A stretch of DNA of 64,000 nucleotides, from contig CM060462.1 of the NCBI GenBank assembly GCA_030544235.1, positions 39,321,330 to 39,385,329 of the forward strand, given 5' to 3'. Made by a program: the position numbers and the translations under genes. The notes under the pieces are model-generated. The model was not told the DNA's origin. It did no database searches and saw only the letters and a program-made list of their open reading frames with translations. Below, piece after piece: positions 11,501 to 23,825 of this stretch. Position 1 is the stretch's first letter; each line of letters opens with the position of its first letter. The DNA is from Lepturacanthus savala (lineage: Eukaryota; Chordata; Actinopteri; Scombriformes; Trichiuridae).

Positions 11501-12019
11501 AAATGACTCTAATCCATTTTAGTATTTTTTTAAATCATTTTTTTATATTCTTAGTATTTGTAGTTTTTATATTTTTTTATTTTATTATTGCATAGTGTAT
11601 TTGTATTTTTTGTAATTTTTTTCTAATTTGTATTTTTACTATTTTGTTTTTATTTCTTGTATTTAGAATTTATTTTTTTGTATTTTTTATTTAAATTTGA
11701 GTATTTTTTACTTTTAGCATTTAATCAAGATCATCAGTTTACTGTTATAGAAGAATAAAGAAATCAGAAATTTGTTTTAGTTATTTCTTTATTTTTTTCT
11801 TTCTTTATTTAGAATTTTTTTGGGGTATTTTTAAATTTTATTTTTAGTATTTTTTTTCACTTTTAGTATTTAATCATCAAGATTACCGGTTTGCTGTTAT
11901 AGAAGACTAAAGAAATAAAACATTTATTTTATTTAGTTATTTTTTTTCTTTATTTAGAATTTTTTTCTGGGGTATTTTTTAAAATTTTAAATTTAGTATT
12001 TATTTTACTTTTAGCATTT

Positions 12020-12310
12020 AATCATCAAAATCATTAGTTTACTATTATATAAAACTAAAGAAACCAGAAAATAATCAGAAGAGAAGCTGGAACCAGAGAA
12101 TTTAGACAATTCCTCCTGAAAAAATGACTTATTAATTGATACAAATTAAAATAGTTTGATGTCAAATCAAATGTGGGGTTCCTCAGGGTTCCGTTCTAGA
12201 TCCTGTGAAGTTTCAGTCATCAGTTTATTATTATAGAGACTAAAGAAACCAGGAAATAATCAGAGAAGAGAAGCTGGAACCAGAGAATTTAGACATTTTC
12301 CTATTTAAAA
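12020..12310 (+). mobile_element. composite repeat with reverse-transcriptase motif fragment, copy 2
   Basis: Same order as the copy at 11217. GVPQGSVLDP is encoded at 12175-12204 between two dispersed-repeat copies. The whole composite was duplicated with it. Confidence 0.6.
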
Positions 12311-13099
12311 TGACTCAGAACGATTAATTGATTATGAAAATAGTTGGTGATTAAAGTGATAGTTGGTAACTAATTGATTAATTGACTAATCATTCAGCTT
12401 TAATGTTAATCAGCTGTTTTTAGCTGAAAGTTTAAAGGAAACAGCAGCTCCTTTATGAATATGATAGATTTAGTTTTTCATATTTTCTTCAGTTTTACTA
12501 AGAATTACCATTGTTTAAAATCATGTTATTGATTAGTTATCAACTATTAGATCAATCACCAACTGTTCTGATAATTGATTAAAGGATTAGTCATTTTTAA
12601 AGAAGAGACCGATGGTGCTAATTGATGAATAATTTCAATGATATATTATTATAGATGACTAAAGAAAACAAGAAACAACCATTGATTAGTCAGTTGAGTT
12701 TTGTCAACTATTAATTAATTATTGATTATTCTGATAGTTCTATAATCTATTGATTATTGAAATAATAGAAACCAGAAAATAATTAGAGAAGAGAATCCAT
12801 AATTCCATCCATGATATTTTTAGTATTTTTTTAAAATCATTTTTAGATTGTTTTTATTTTATTTATTTATTTTGTATTCTTTTAATTTCTTGAGTTTTTT
12901 TTTTTGCTATTTATAGTTTTAGTAATTTTTGTATTTATAGTAATTTAAGTGTTTTTGTATTTTGTGCTTTTAGCAATTATCATCAAGATCATCAGTTTAC
13001 TATTATAGAAGAATAAAGAAACCAGAAAATAATCAGATTTTTTAAACTGTGGCTGTGTTACTAACAATTAGAAATCATCTTTCTTAAAAGGGTAAAACT

Positions 13100-13129
13100 G
13101 GAATTCCACAGGGTTCTGTCCTGGGCCCA
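13100..13129 (+). mobile_element. isolated GIPQGSVLGP reverse-transcriptase motif
   Basis: Ten codons match the non-LTR reverse-transcriptase motif, with stops and AT-rich DNA on both sides. It is a relic only. Confidence 0.45.
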
Positions 13130-13289
13130 GAGATTTAATTTCAATTTATCATAATCATGTTAACATATTTATGCAGTTTAAATTCTGGATATAAACCCAA
13201 TAAGTCCTCACTACTGCTACTAATAAATATAACTTAAATAAATACATCAATTAGTGAATTAATTAGTTTTTTTTTGTCCACAACTCAAA

Positions 13290-13590
13290 GATCATCAGTT
13301 TACTATTATAAAAGAATAAAGAAACCAGGAAATAATCAGAGAAGAGAAGCTGGAACCAGAGAATTTAGATGTTTTCTACTTTAAAAAATGACTCAAATCC
13401 ATTAATTGATTATTAAAATAGTTTGATGTCAAATCAAATGTGGGGTTCCTCAAGGTTCCGTTCTAGATCCTGTGAAGTTTCAGTCATCAGTTTATTATTG
13501 TAGAGACTAAAGAAACCAGGAAATAATCAGAGAAGAGAAGCTGGAACCAGAGAATTTAGACATTTTCTCCTGAATAAATGACTCAAATCC
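13290..13590 (+). mobile_element. composite repeat with reverse-transcriptase motif fragment, copy 3
   Basis: Same order again, with GVPQGSVLDP encoded at 13442-13471. The three composites lie about 0.8 and 1.27 kb apart. Confidence 0.6.
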
Positions 13591-14168
13591 ATTGATCGAT
13601 TATCAGAATGGATGGATATGAATTGATGCAGTTTTATTTTATTGACTCTGATGCTGTGGGATCAGATATTTGAGCTGAATTTGACTGGGATCTGAATCTG
13701 AAATAACCAGAAGGTCAAATCACCAACGTTCCCGGTTTGAAGGTCTTCTCTTCATGTGACCGTCCTGTTTTTACTAACCAGAGGTGGGTTTCACCCGTTT
13801 ACGCTGCAGTTTATCTGTGATCAGTCCAACCCGAGTGTTGAACAGACAGAAATCCTGCAGCCGTCCTGGGTTTAACGTCACGCTCCTTCTGTTGTGGTGA
13901 AGTCGGCCTCTGACCGTTTAAAAAAAGCCTTTGTGCTTCGTTTCCGACCACATTAAAGGATGAAAATTAAACCGTAGGACAGACTCAAGGCTGCTGTGGG
14001 TGGTCTGGTAACACAAAGGTCGCCGGTTCAGTGCCATTAATGACTATTCTGATGGTGGATTCATCTATTGATTATCAAAGGGATCAAATGATTAGTAGCT
14101 CGGTTCAATAAATGGTGTAAATGTGACCCCAAAGATGAAGATTCAACCTAAAATGTCTGTTTTTTGTC
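13591..14168. other. intron 1 unique segment
   Basis: Single-copy, less AT-rich DNA. Around 14008-14040, GGTCGCCGGTTCAGTGCC resembles the 3' half of a tRNA-derived SINE head (B-box-like), but no A box or tail is clear. Confidence 0.4.
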
Positions 14169-14169
14169 C

Positions 14170-14345
14170 AAAGATCATCAGTTTATTATTATAGAGACTA
14201 AAGAAACCAGGAAATAATCAGAGAAGAGAAGCTGGAACCAGAGAATTTGGACATTTTCTTCTGAAAATATGACTCAAATCCATTAATTTACTAACTAAAT
14301 AGTTGCAATAGTTAACAACTAATTAATTAATCAACTGATCGTTGC
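14170..14345 (+). repeat. dispersed AT-rich repeat, long copy
   Basis: One of the longest copies of the dispersed family. It begins GATCATCAGTTTATTATTAT, passes GAGAAGAGAAGCTGGAACC, and ends with AATTAATTAATCAACTGATC and then GTTGCAGCTTT. It shows no terminal inverted repeats that I can define. It is probably a non-autonomous element. Confidence 0.65.
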
Positions 14346-14462
14346 AGCTTTACAGTCAATCACATGTTGAAAACCTCTCCAACATGTTAGAACATTGACA
14401 CAAATATATAGAATAGAACACAATATGTTAAATGTTATGATGCACTGTTCAGGAAAGTGATG

Positions 14463-14605
14463 TTTAAAATGGGTGTTCCACAAGGATCTATGTTAGGTCC
14501 CATATTATTTAGCCTTTTATTAGTGATTTCCATCAACAGTGTCATGATATTGAACTGTCATTGTTTGCAGATGATACTGTAGTAGAACATGCAGCTTTGT
14601 AGTTG
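14463..14605 (+). pseudogene. broken non-LTR retrotransposon reverse-transcriptase fragment
   Basis: From 14469 the frame reads MGVPQGSMLGPILFSL. A one-base shift then leads to a second frame with LFADDTVV at 14561-14584. The pair (PQGS motif and catalytic FADD box about 30 residues later) is the palm of a LINE-type reverse transcriptase. Only about 45 codons remain and the frame is broken. Confidence 0.75.
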
Positions 14606-14637
14606 TTGTTTTATTATTAAAATGTCTTTTATTGTCC

Positions 14638-14750
14638 AAAGATCATCAGTTTATTATTATAGAGACTAAAGAAACCAGGAAATAATCAGAGAAGAGAAGC
14701 TGGAACCAGAGAATTTAGACATTTTCTACTGAATAAATGACTCTAACCAA
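14638..14750 (+). repeat. dispersed AT-rich repeat copy
   Basis: Matches the family at 14170 from GATCATCAGTTTATTATTAT to the TTTAGACATTTTCTACTGAA segment. Confidence 0.65.
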
Positions 14751-15432
14751 CTATTGGACATGTTATATATATTTTTCTTACAATTTTTTATTTTTTTTTA
14801 AATATATTTTTAATTTTCTTTAATATCTTGGGTATCTTGGTAAATATTTTTACTTTTAGCATTTAAATTTTAGGGTTATCAAATATAGTAAAATAGCTCT
14901 AATCCATCTCTCTTTTAATAGTTTTAATATATTCTTAGTATTTGTATTTTTAAAATTATTATTTTAATTTTATTTAGTATTATTTTGATATTTTTTTGGT
15001 ATTTTTTAAATATATTTTAATTAAAATTTTTTGTAATATTTTTTTGTAATTTTAGTGTATTTGTGGACATTTTCTACTTAAAAATACTCTAAACAATTAA
15101 TTGATTATCAGTAGAGTTGGTGATTAATGTGATTGTTGGAAACTAATCAATTAATTGACTAAGTTTTCTCAATATTTGGTTGATTTTTCAAAAAGCAAAT
15201 GTAGTTGTTTAATTGTTTAATTTATCAATATAGTTGATAAATTAATTAATGTGCTAAATACACCATATACTAATACACCCACCGATCAATAAATGCAGCA
15301 TTATTATCACTTTATGTTCTTTATTTTCTTCTTAATGACTCAAATCCAAATCCATTAACTAACACACACAGTTGGAACAAAACATAAAAAAGCTTTGTTT
15401 CCATGACAACCTGTGTGTGTGTCCACTATTTT

Positions 15433-15555
15433 AATAATCAATTAATAGATTAGAGTCATTTATTCAGTAGTAAATATGTAAATTCTCTGGTTCTCTTCTC
15501 TGATTATTTCCTGGTTTCTTTAGTCTCTATAATAATAAACTGATGATCTTTGGAC
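15433..15555 (-). repeat. dispersed AT-rich repeat copy, reversed
   Basis: Reverse complement of the same family (TTATTTCCTGGTTTCTTTAG, ATAATAATAAACTGATGATC). Further copies lie at 22315-22500, 28850-28975, 29920-30075 and 39055-39200 (forward) and 23440-23570, 38305-38425 and 54760-54870 (reversed). Confidence 0.65.
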
Positions 15556-15974
15556 AAAAAAAGACATTTTAGTTTGAATCTTCAGGTTTGGAAACACGTT
15601 TGACACCATTTATTGATTTTATTATCACTATCTGTATTTATTGGTGTCAGGTCCAGTAAATGCTGCCGTCTCCCTGTGTTAAACCTGTTTTTCTGTGTGT
15701 TCCCACTGTGATTCTGGTCTTTTGTTTGTCTTCCTGTGTTGAACATCAACATCCTCTCAGTTCGCTCCACCTACTGAATCTCTGGCCAAACCTCAGTCTT
15801 TCTGCTGCAGAACCTCTCACCACCACCGTTTACTTCTCTATACAAGTGTGTGTGATACCTTTAAGACCAGAGTCTGTTGCTGTGGGTCAGGATCCGTCAT
15901 CGTCTTCCTGCTACAGGCTGGGTTCATCAGTATTTATGAGTATGAAGTGTTAAGATGTACCAGTCTGTCCATAT
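15556..15974. other. unique segment before the 31-bp array
   Basis: No gene supported. The last 60 bases (GTTCATCAGTATTTATGAG and ATTCATCAATATGTGTTGCT) look like degenerate ancestors of the array that follows. Confidence 0.5.
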
Positions 15975-18900
15975 TCATCAATATGTGTTGCTGTTATTCC
16001 TCAGGTTTCATCAGTATTTGTTGGTTATTCCTCAGGTTTCATCAGTATTTATTGGTTATTCCTCAGGTTTCATCAGTATTTATTGGTTATTCTTCAGGTT
16101 TCATCAGTATTTATTGGTTATTCTTCAGGTTTCATCAGTATTTGTTGGTTATTCCTCAGGTTTCATCAGTATTTATTGGTTATTCCTCAGGTTTCATCAG
16201 TATTTATTGGTTATTCCTCAGGTTTCATCAGTATTTGTTGGTTATTCTTCAGGTTTCATCAGTATTTATTGGTTATTCTTCAGGTTTCATCAGTATTTAT
16301 TGGTTATTCTTCAGGTTTCATCAGTATTTATTGGTTATTCCTCAGGTTTCATCAGTATTTATTGGTTATTCCTCAGGTTTCATCAGTATTTATTGGTTAT
16401 TCTTCAGGTTTCATCAGTATTTGTTGGTTATTCTTCAGGTTTCATCAGTATTTATTGGTTATTCCTCAGGTTTCATCAGTATTTATTGGTTATTCCTCAG
16501 GTTTCATCAGTATTTATTGGTTATTCTTCAGGTTTCATCAGTATTTGTTGGTTATTCTTCAGGTTTCATCAGTATTTATTGGTTATTCCTCAGGTTTCAT
16601 CAGTATTGGTTGGTTATTCCTCAGGTTTCATCAGTATTTATTGGTTATTCCTCAGGTTTCATCAGTATTTGTTGGTTATTCCTCAGGTTTCATCAGTATT
16701 TATTGGTTATTCTTCAGGTTTCATCAGTATTTATTGGTTATTCCTCAGGTTTCATCAGTATTTATTGGTTATTCCTCAGGTTTCATCAGTATTTATTGGT
16801 TATTCCTCAGGTTTCATCAGTATTTATTGGTTATTCTTCAGGTTTCATCCGTATTTATTGGTTATTCCTCAGGTTTCATCAGTATTTATTGGTTATTCTT
16901 CAGGTTTCATCAGTATTTATTGGTTATTCCTCAGGTTTCATCAGTATTTATTGGTTATTCTTCAGGTTTCATCAGTATTTATTGGTTATTCTTCAGGTTT
17001 CATCAGTATTTATTGGTTATTCCTCAGGTTTCATCAGTATTTATTGGTTATTCCTCAGGTTTCATCAGTATTTATTGGTTATTCCTCAGGTTTCATCAGT
17101 ATTTATTGGTTATTCCTCAGGTTTCATCAGTATTTATTGGTTATTCCTCAGGTTTCATCAGTATTTGTTGGTTATTCTTCAGGTTTCATCAGTATTTATT
17201 GGTTATTCCTCAGGTTTCATCAGTATTTGTTGGTTATTCTTCAGGTTTCATCAGTATTTATTGGTTATTCCTCAGGTTTCATCAGTATTTATTGGTTATT
17301 CTTCAGGTTTCATCAGTATTTATTGGTTATTCCTCAGGTTTCATCAGTATTTATTGGTTATTCTTCAGGTTTCATCAGTATTTATTGGTTATTCCTCAGG
17401 TTTCATCAGTATTTATTGGTTATTCCTCCGGTTTCATCAGTATTTATTGGTTATTCTTCAGGTTTCATCAGTATTTATTGGTTATTCTTCAGGTTTCATC
17501 AGTATTTATTGGTTATTCTTCAGGTTTCATCAGTATTTATTGGTTATTCCTCAGGTTTCATCAGTATTTATTGGTTATTCTTCAGGTTTCATCAGTATTT
17601 ATTGGTTATTCTTCAGGTTTCATCAGTATTTATTGGTTATTCCTCAGGTTTCATCAGTATTTATTGGTTATTCCTCAGGTTTCATCAGTATTTATTGGTT
17701 ATTCCTCAGGTTTCATCAGTATTTATTGGTTATTCCTCAGGTTTCATCAGTATTTATTGGTTATTCCTCAGGTTTCATCAGTATTTATTGGTTATTCTTC
17801 AGGTTTCATCAGTATTTATTGGTTATTCCTCAGGTTTCATCAGTATTTATTGGTTATTCCTCAGGTTTCATCAGTATTTGTTGGTTATTCTTCAGGTTTC
17901 ATCAGTATTTATTGGTTATTCTTCAGGTTTCATCAGTATTTATTGGTTATTCTTCAGGTTTCATCAGTATTTATTGGTTATTCCTCAGGTTTCATCAGTA
18001 TTTATTGGTTATTCCTCAGGTTTCATCAGTATTTATTGGTTATTCCTCAGGTTTCATCAGTATTTATTGGTTATTCTTCAGGTTTCATCAGTATTTATTG
18101 GTTATTCCTCAGGTTTCATCAGTATTTGTTGGTTATTCTTCAGGTTTCATCAGTATTTATTGGTTATTCTTCAGGTTTCATCAGTATTTATTGGTTATTC
18201 TTCAGGTTTCATCAGTATTTATTGGTTATTCTTCAGGTTTCATCAGTATTTGTTGGTTATTCCTCAGGTTTCATCAGTATTTGTTGGTTATTCTTCAGGT
18301 TTCATCAGTATTTATTGGTTATTCTTCAGGTTTCATCAGTATTTATTGGTTATTCTTCAGGTTTCATCAGTATTTATTGGTTATTCCTCAGGTTTCATCA
18401 GTATTTATTGGTTATTCCTCAGGTTTCATCAGTATTTATTGGTTATTCCTCAGGTTTCATCAGTATTTATTGGTTATTCCTCAGGTTTCATCAGTATTTA
18501 TTGGTTATTCTTCAGGTTTCATCAGTATTTATTGGTTATTCCTCAGGTTTCATCAGTATTTATTGGTTATTCTTCAGGTTTCATCAGTATTTATTGGTTA
18601 TTCCTCAGGTTTCATCAGTATTTATTGGTTATTCTTCAGGTTTCATCAGTATTTATTGGTTATTCTTCAGGTTTCATCAGTATTTATTGGTTATTCCTCA
18701 GGTTTCATCAGTATTTATTGGTTATTCTTCAGGTTTCATCAGTATTTATTGGTTATTCTTCAGGTTTCATCAGTATTTATTGGTTATTCCTCAGGTTTCA
18801 TCAGTATTTATTGGTTATTCCTCAGGTTTCATCAGTATTTGTTGGTTATTCTTCAGGTTTCATCAGTATTTATTGGTTATTCTTCAGGTTTCATCAGTAT

Positions 18901-21545
18901 TTATTGGTTATTCTTCAGGTTTCATCAGTATTTATTGGTTATTCCTCAGGTTTCATCAGTATTTATTGGTTATTCCTCAGGTTTCATCAGTATTTGTTGG
19001 TTATTCTTCAGGTTTCATCAGTATTTATTGGTTATTCCTCAGGTTTCATCAGTATTTATTGGTTATTCTTCAGGTTTCATCAGTATTTATTGGTTATTCC
19101 TCAGGTTTCATCAGTATTTATTGGTTATTCTTCAGGTTTCATCAGTATTTATTGGTTATTCTTCAGGTTTCATCAGTATTTATTGGTTATTCCTCAGGTT
19201 TCATCAGTATTTATTGGTTATTCCTCAGGTTTCATCAGTATTTATTGGTTATTCCTCCGGTTTCATCAGTATTTATTGGTTATTCTTCAGGTTTCATCAG
19301 TATTTATTGGTTATTCTTCAGGTTTCATCAGTATTTATTGGTTATTCCTCAGGTTTCATCAGTATTTATTGGTTATTCTTCAGGTTTCATCAGTATTTAT
19401 TGGTTATTCTTCAGGTTTCATCAGTATTTATTGGTTATTCCTCAGGTTTCATCAGTATTTGTTGGTTATTCTTCAGGTTTCATCAGTATTTATTGGTTAT
19501 TCTTCAGGTTTCATCAGTATTTATTGGTTATTCTTCAGGTTTCATCAGTATTTATTGGTTATTCCTCAGGTTTCATCAGTATTTATTGGTTATTCTTCAG
19601 GTTTCATCAGTATTTATTGGTTATTCTTCAGGTTTCATCAGTATTTATTGGTTATTCTTCAGGTTTCATCAGTATTTATTGGTTATTCCTCAGGTTTCAT
19701 CAGTATTTATTGGTTATTCCTCAGGTTTCATCAGTATTTATTGGTTATTCCTCAGGTTTCATCAGTATTTATTGGTTATTCTTCAGGTTTCATCAGTATT
19801 TATTGGTTATTCCTCAGGTTTCATCAGTATTTATTGGTTATTCTTCAGGTTTCATCAGTATTTATTGGTTATTCTTCAGGTTTCATCAGTATTTGTTGGT
19901 TATTCTTCAGGTTTCATCAGTATTTATTGGTTATTCCTCAGGTTTCATCAGTATTTATTGGTTATTCTTCAGGTTTCATCAGTATTTATTGGTTATTCTT
20001 CAGGTTTCATCAGTATTTATTGGTTATTCCTCAGGTTTCATCAGTATTTATTGGTTATTCTTCAGGTTTCATCAGTATTTATTGGTTATTCTTCAGGTTT
20101 CATCAGTATTTATTGGTTATTCCTCAGGTTTCATCAGTATTTATTGGTTATTCTTCAGGTTTCATCAGTATTTATTGGTTATTCTTCAGGTTTCATCAGT
20201 ATTTATTGGTTATTCCTCAGGTTTCATCAGTATTTATTGGTTATTCCTCAGGTTTCATCAGTATTTATTGGTTATTCCTCAGGTTTCATCAGTATTTATT
20301 GGTTATTCTTCAGGTTTCATCAGTATTTATTGGTTATTCCTCAGGTTTCATCAGTATTTATTGGTTATTCCTCAGGTTTCATCAGTATTTATTGGTTATT
20401 CCTCAGGTTTCATCAGTATTTATTGGTTATTCTTCAGGTTTCATCAGTATTTATTGGTTATTCCTCAGGTTTCATCAGTATTTGTTGGTTATTCCTCAGG
20501 TTTCATCAGTATTTATTGGTTATTCCTCAGGTTTCATCAGTATTTGTTGGTTATTCTTCAGGTTTCATCAGTATTTATTGGTTATTCTTCAGGTTTCATC
20601 AGTATTTATTGGTTATTCCTCAGGTTTCATCAGTATTTATTGGTTATTCCTCAGGTTTCATCAGTATTTATTGGTTATTCCTCAGGTTTCATCAGTATTT
20701 ATTGGTTATTCCTCAGGTTTCATCAGTATTTGTTGGTTATTCCTCAGGTTTCATCAGTATTTATTGGTTATTCCTCAGGTTTCATCAGTATTTATTGGTT
20801 ATTCCTCAGGTTTCATCAGTATTTATTGGTTATTCTTCAGGTTTCATCAGTATTTATTGGTTATTCTTCAGGTTTCATCAGTATTTATTGGTTATTCCTC
20901 AGGTTTCATCAGTATTTATTGGTTATTCCTCAGGTTTCATCAGTATTTATTGGTTATTCCTCAGGTTTCATCAGTATTTATTGGTTATTCCTCAGGTTTC
21001 ATCAGTATTTATTGGTTATTCCTCAGGTTTCATCAGTATTTATTGGTTATTCCTCAGGTTTCATCAGTATTTATTGGTTATTCCTCAGGTTTCATCAGTA
21101 TTTATTGGTTATTCCTCAGGTTTCATCAGTATTTATTGGTTATTCCTCAGGTTTCATCAGTATTTGTTGGTTATTCTTCAGGTTTCATCAGTATTTGTTG
21201 GTTATTCCTCAGGTTTCATCAGTATTTATTGGTTATTCTTCAGGTTTCATCAGTATTTGTTGGTTATTCTTCAGGTTTCATCAGTATTTATTGGTTATTC
21301 CTCAGGTTTCATCAGTATTTATTGGTTATTCCTCAGGTTTCATCAGTATTTATTGGTTATTCCTCAGGTTTCATCAGTATTTATTGGTTATTCCTCAGGT
21401 TTCATCAGTATTTATTGGTTATTCCTCAGGTTTCATCAGTATTTGTTGGTTATTCCTCAGGTTTCATCAGTATTTATTGGTTATTCCTCAGGTTTCATCA
21501 GTATTGGTTGGTATTTATCTGTGTTCATCAGTAGTTGTTGCTATA
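15975..21545. repeat. 31-bp minisatellite, about 177 copies
   Basis: The unit contains TTATTCCTCAGGTTTCATCA and then GTATTTATTGG. Units differ at only a few sites, mainly CCTCAG versus CTTCAG and TTATTGG versus TTGTTGG. Because 31 is not a multiple of 3 and no frame of the unit has a stop, all three plus frames stay open for more than 1,800 codons. These are not genes. Each unit carries an acceptor-like TTATTCYTCAG|G and an inverted CCAAT (ATTGG). Confidence 0.97.
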
Positions 21546-22005
21546 TATAATTATACCAGGATAAAAACTCCCATTAATAGTGAATTTCACTCTAAATGAA
21601 TGAGGCTCAGTGAGGTTTTTTCTCTGCAGATCCATGAAGAAACGAGGGAAACGAGGCGTTAGAAACACTGAACTGTCCCTTTAAATCTGTCTCAGAGAGG
21701 ATTTTTTAATTTAGATTCATATTATGCAAAGATATTCTAGCGGAGCCCCAGATTATAAATCCACAGGAGTAACACCAGTTCCTGTTTTATTCACTTTAGA
21801 TTCACACACTAATGAACCATGCTACATGTGTACTAGCGTGTTTTTGGTGTGTGGAGCATGTTTGATCCATCGGTTTAATTCTGATATCTTGTTGTTTTTT
21901 TTAATTTTTAATTTATTTTGGCTCCTAAAGCGATGGTTGACCTCCTGAATCCTTAAACACACATGTTCCATCTGTCCAGGCCATGAGGAAGCTATAAGTT
22001 ATACT

Positions 22006-22068
<63 letters not shown>

Positions 22069-22581
22069 CCTGTCTGGGTGGAACCTCTGGGTGATCTGTC
22101 TTCCAGATGTGATGAATTATATTCCAAAGTCTAGCGTTGAGTAGGATTATCTTCGTTTTATTGGCAGCTCTTTGTATAAAAATGATTGATTTAGATTTTC
22201 CTGATTTTATTTATTTAAAGTTGAGTGTTTTTGATGTAAAAGGTCAGAACTATTAGATGACGTCATAGGTTTCATAAAGAGTCTTTATTATTAGATAAAA
22301 ACATTAGGATAAAGAGTCAAAGGATTTAATCTTTAGTCAAAAATCAATAAAGTTTTTATTTTTAAATAAGCAAAATGATCAGAGTTGAGGAGCTGGAACC
22401 AGAGAATTTGGACATTTTCTTCTTAGAAATGACTTTATTATTTGGTGATAGATGAATGTGATGGTTGGAAACTAATGGATTCATCAGTGAAGCTCTAACT
22501 TCAGTCAAATGGTCTGAAAAAAAGACTGAATTCAACACGAGACCTTTGACACTAAACCTTAAATACAGAGCACAGTAACTC
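21546..22581. other. intron 1 unique segment with a (CA)n tract
   Basis: Contains (CA)30 at 22007-22066 and a dispersed-repeat copy at 22315-22500. An acceptor-like TTTTTTCTCTGCAG lies at about 21630, but the following sequence has no clear exon. Confidence 0.6.
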
Positions 22582-23275
22582 TTGTTGTTGTTGTTCTTCT
22601 TCTTCTCCTTCTTCTTCTTCTTCTTCTTCTCCTTCTCCTCCTTCTTTTTCTTCTCCTTCTTCTTCTTCTTCTTCTTCTCCTTCTTCTCCTTCTTCTTCTT
22701 CTTCTTCTCCTTCTTCTCCTTCTCCTTCTTCTTCTTCTTCTCCTTCTTCTCCTTCTCCTTCTTCTTCTTCTTCTTCTTCTCCTTCTTCTCCTTCTTCTTC
22801 TTCTTCTTCTCCTTCTCCTTCTTCTTCTTCTTCTCCTTCTTCTTCTTCTTCTTCTCCTTCTTCTCCTTCTTCTTCTTCTTCTTCTCCTTCTCCTTCTTCT
22901 TCTTCTTCTCCTTCTTCTTCTCCTTCTTCTCCTTCTTCTCCTTCTCCTTCTTCTTCTTCTTCTTCTCCTTCTTCTCCTTCTTCTTCTTCTTCTTCTCCTT
23001 CTCCTTCTTCTTCTTCTTCTCCTTCTTCTTCTCCTTCTTCTTCTTCTTCTCCTTCTTCTCCTTCTCCTTCTTCTTCTTCTTCTTCTCCTTCTTCTCCTTC
23101 TCCTTCTTCTTCTTCTTCTCCTTCTTCTCCTTCTCCTTCTTCTTCTTCTTCTTCTTCTCCTTCTTCTCCTTCTCCTTCTTCTTCTTCTTCTTCTCCTTCT
23201 CCTTCTTCTTCTTCTTCTTCTCCTCCTTTTTCTTCTCCTTCTCCTCCTTATTCTCCTCCTTCTCCTTCTCCTTCT
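22582..23275. repeat. homopyrimidine (CTT/CTC)n tract, about 690 bp
   Basis: Almost pure pyrimidine on the plus strand, made of TTC and TCC triplets, with purine on the other. Such mirror-symmetric tracts can form triplex (H-DNA). The Phe/Ser-only frame of 263 codons is an artefact. Confidence 0.97.
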
Positions 23276-23825
23276 GCTGGAACAGGAAGAGAAATGATGT
23301 GTTAATATCGTCTACAACAGAAAATATTCATATATTTATATTTAGACTCAGAAACTCCCGAGATGAACTGTAAACTCCCACCTTCACTTCAGCACCTGAA
23401 CGCATCATCAAACCTAAAATAAATCCACTCCAATAGAAACTAAAGCTGATTAGTCAATTAATCGATTAGTTGTCAACATTAATCTACAACTATTCTGATA
23501 CTTAATGGATTTGAGATATTAAATAGAAAATGTCCAGCTCCTCTGGTTATTTTCACTTTTCTTTATTCTCCATCTTTATCTACATTTTATTACAAGCTCA
23601 GCTTTTTTTATGTGGAAGAAGCTTTGAAGTTTTTCTGCTGCAGAATTTTTTTAGCTCTGCTGCCTCACAGCTCAACATTTATATATTTATATATATATAT
23701 ATATAAATATAAATAATTTATTTATTCAAGGTGATGGTGACAAAAAGTTCAAATCAGGAGCTGCACAACCCACACAGATTAACAATAAAACTAGTTCACA
23801 GCATAATGTAATAGATATATTTAAA
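23276..23825. other. unique segment between arrays
   Basis: Holds a reversed dispersed-repeat copy at about 23440-23570 and a short TATA-rich stretch near 23680. No gene seen. Confidence 0.55.

Noticed and set aside
14008..14040. tRNA gene or SINE head
   Set aside because: Only a B-box-like stretch is visible; no cloverleaf or A box.
15848..21599. Three overlapping plus-strand frames of 1,838-1,900 codons
   Set aside because: They are one 31-bp unit read in rotating frames (period not a multiple of 3), so no frame is favoured and there is no domain or splice context.
21630..21700. Exon after the acceptor-like TTTTTTCTCTGCAG
   Set aside because: The following frames close quickly and no donor or conserved peptide is seen.
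22582..23373. Phe/Ser-rich 263-codon protein
   Set aside because: Translation of a pure pyrimidine microsatellite.
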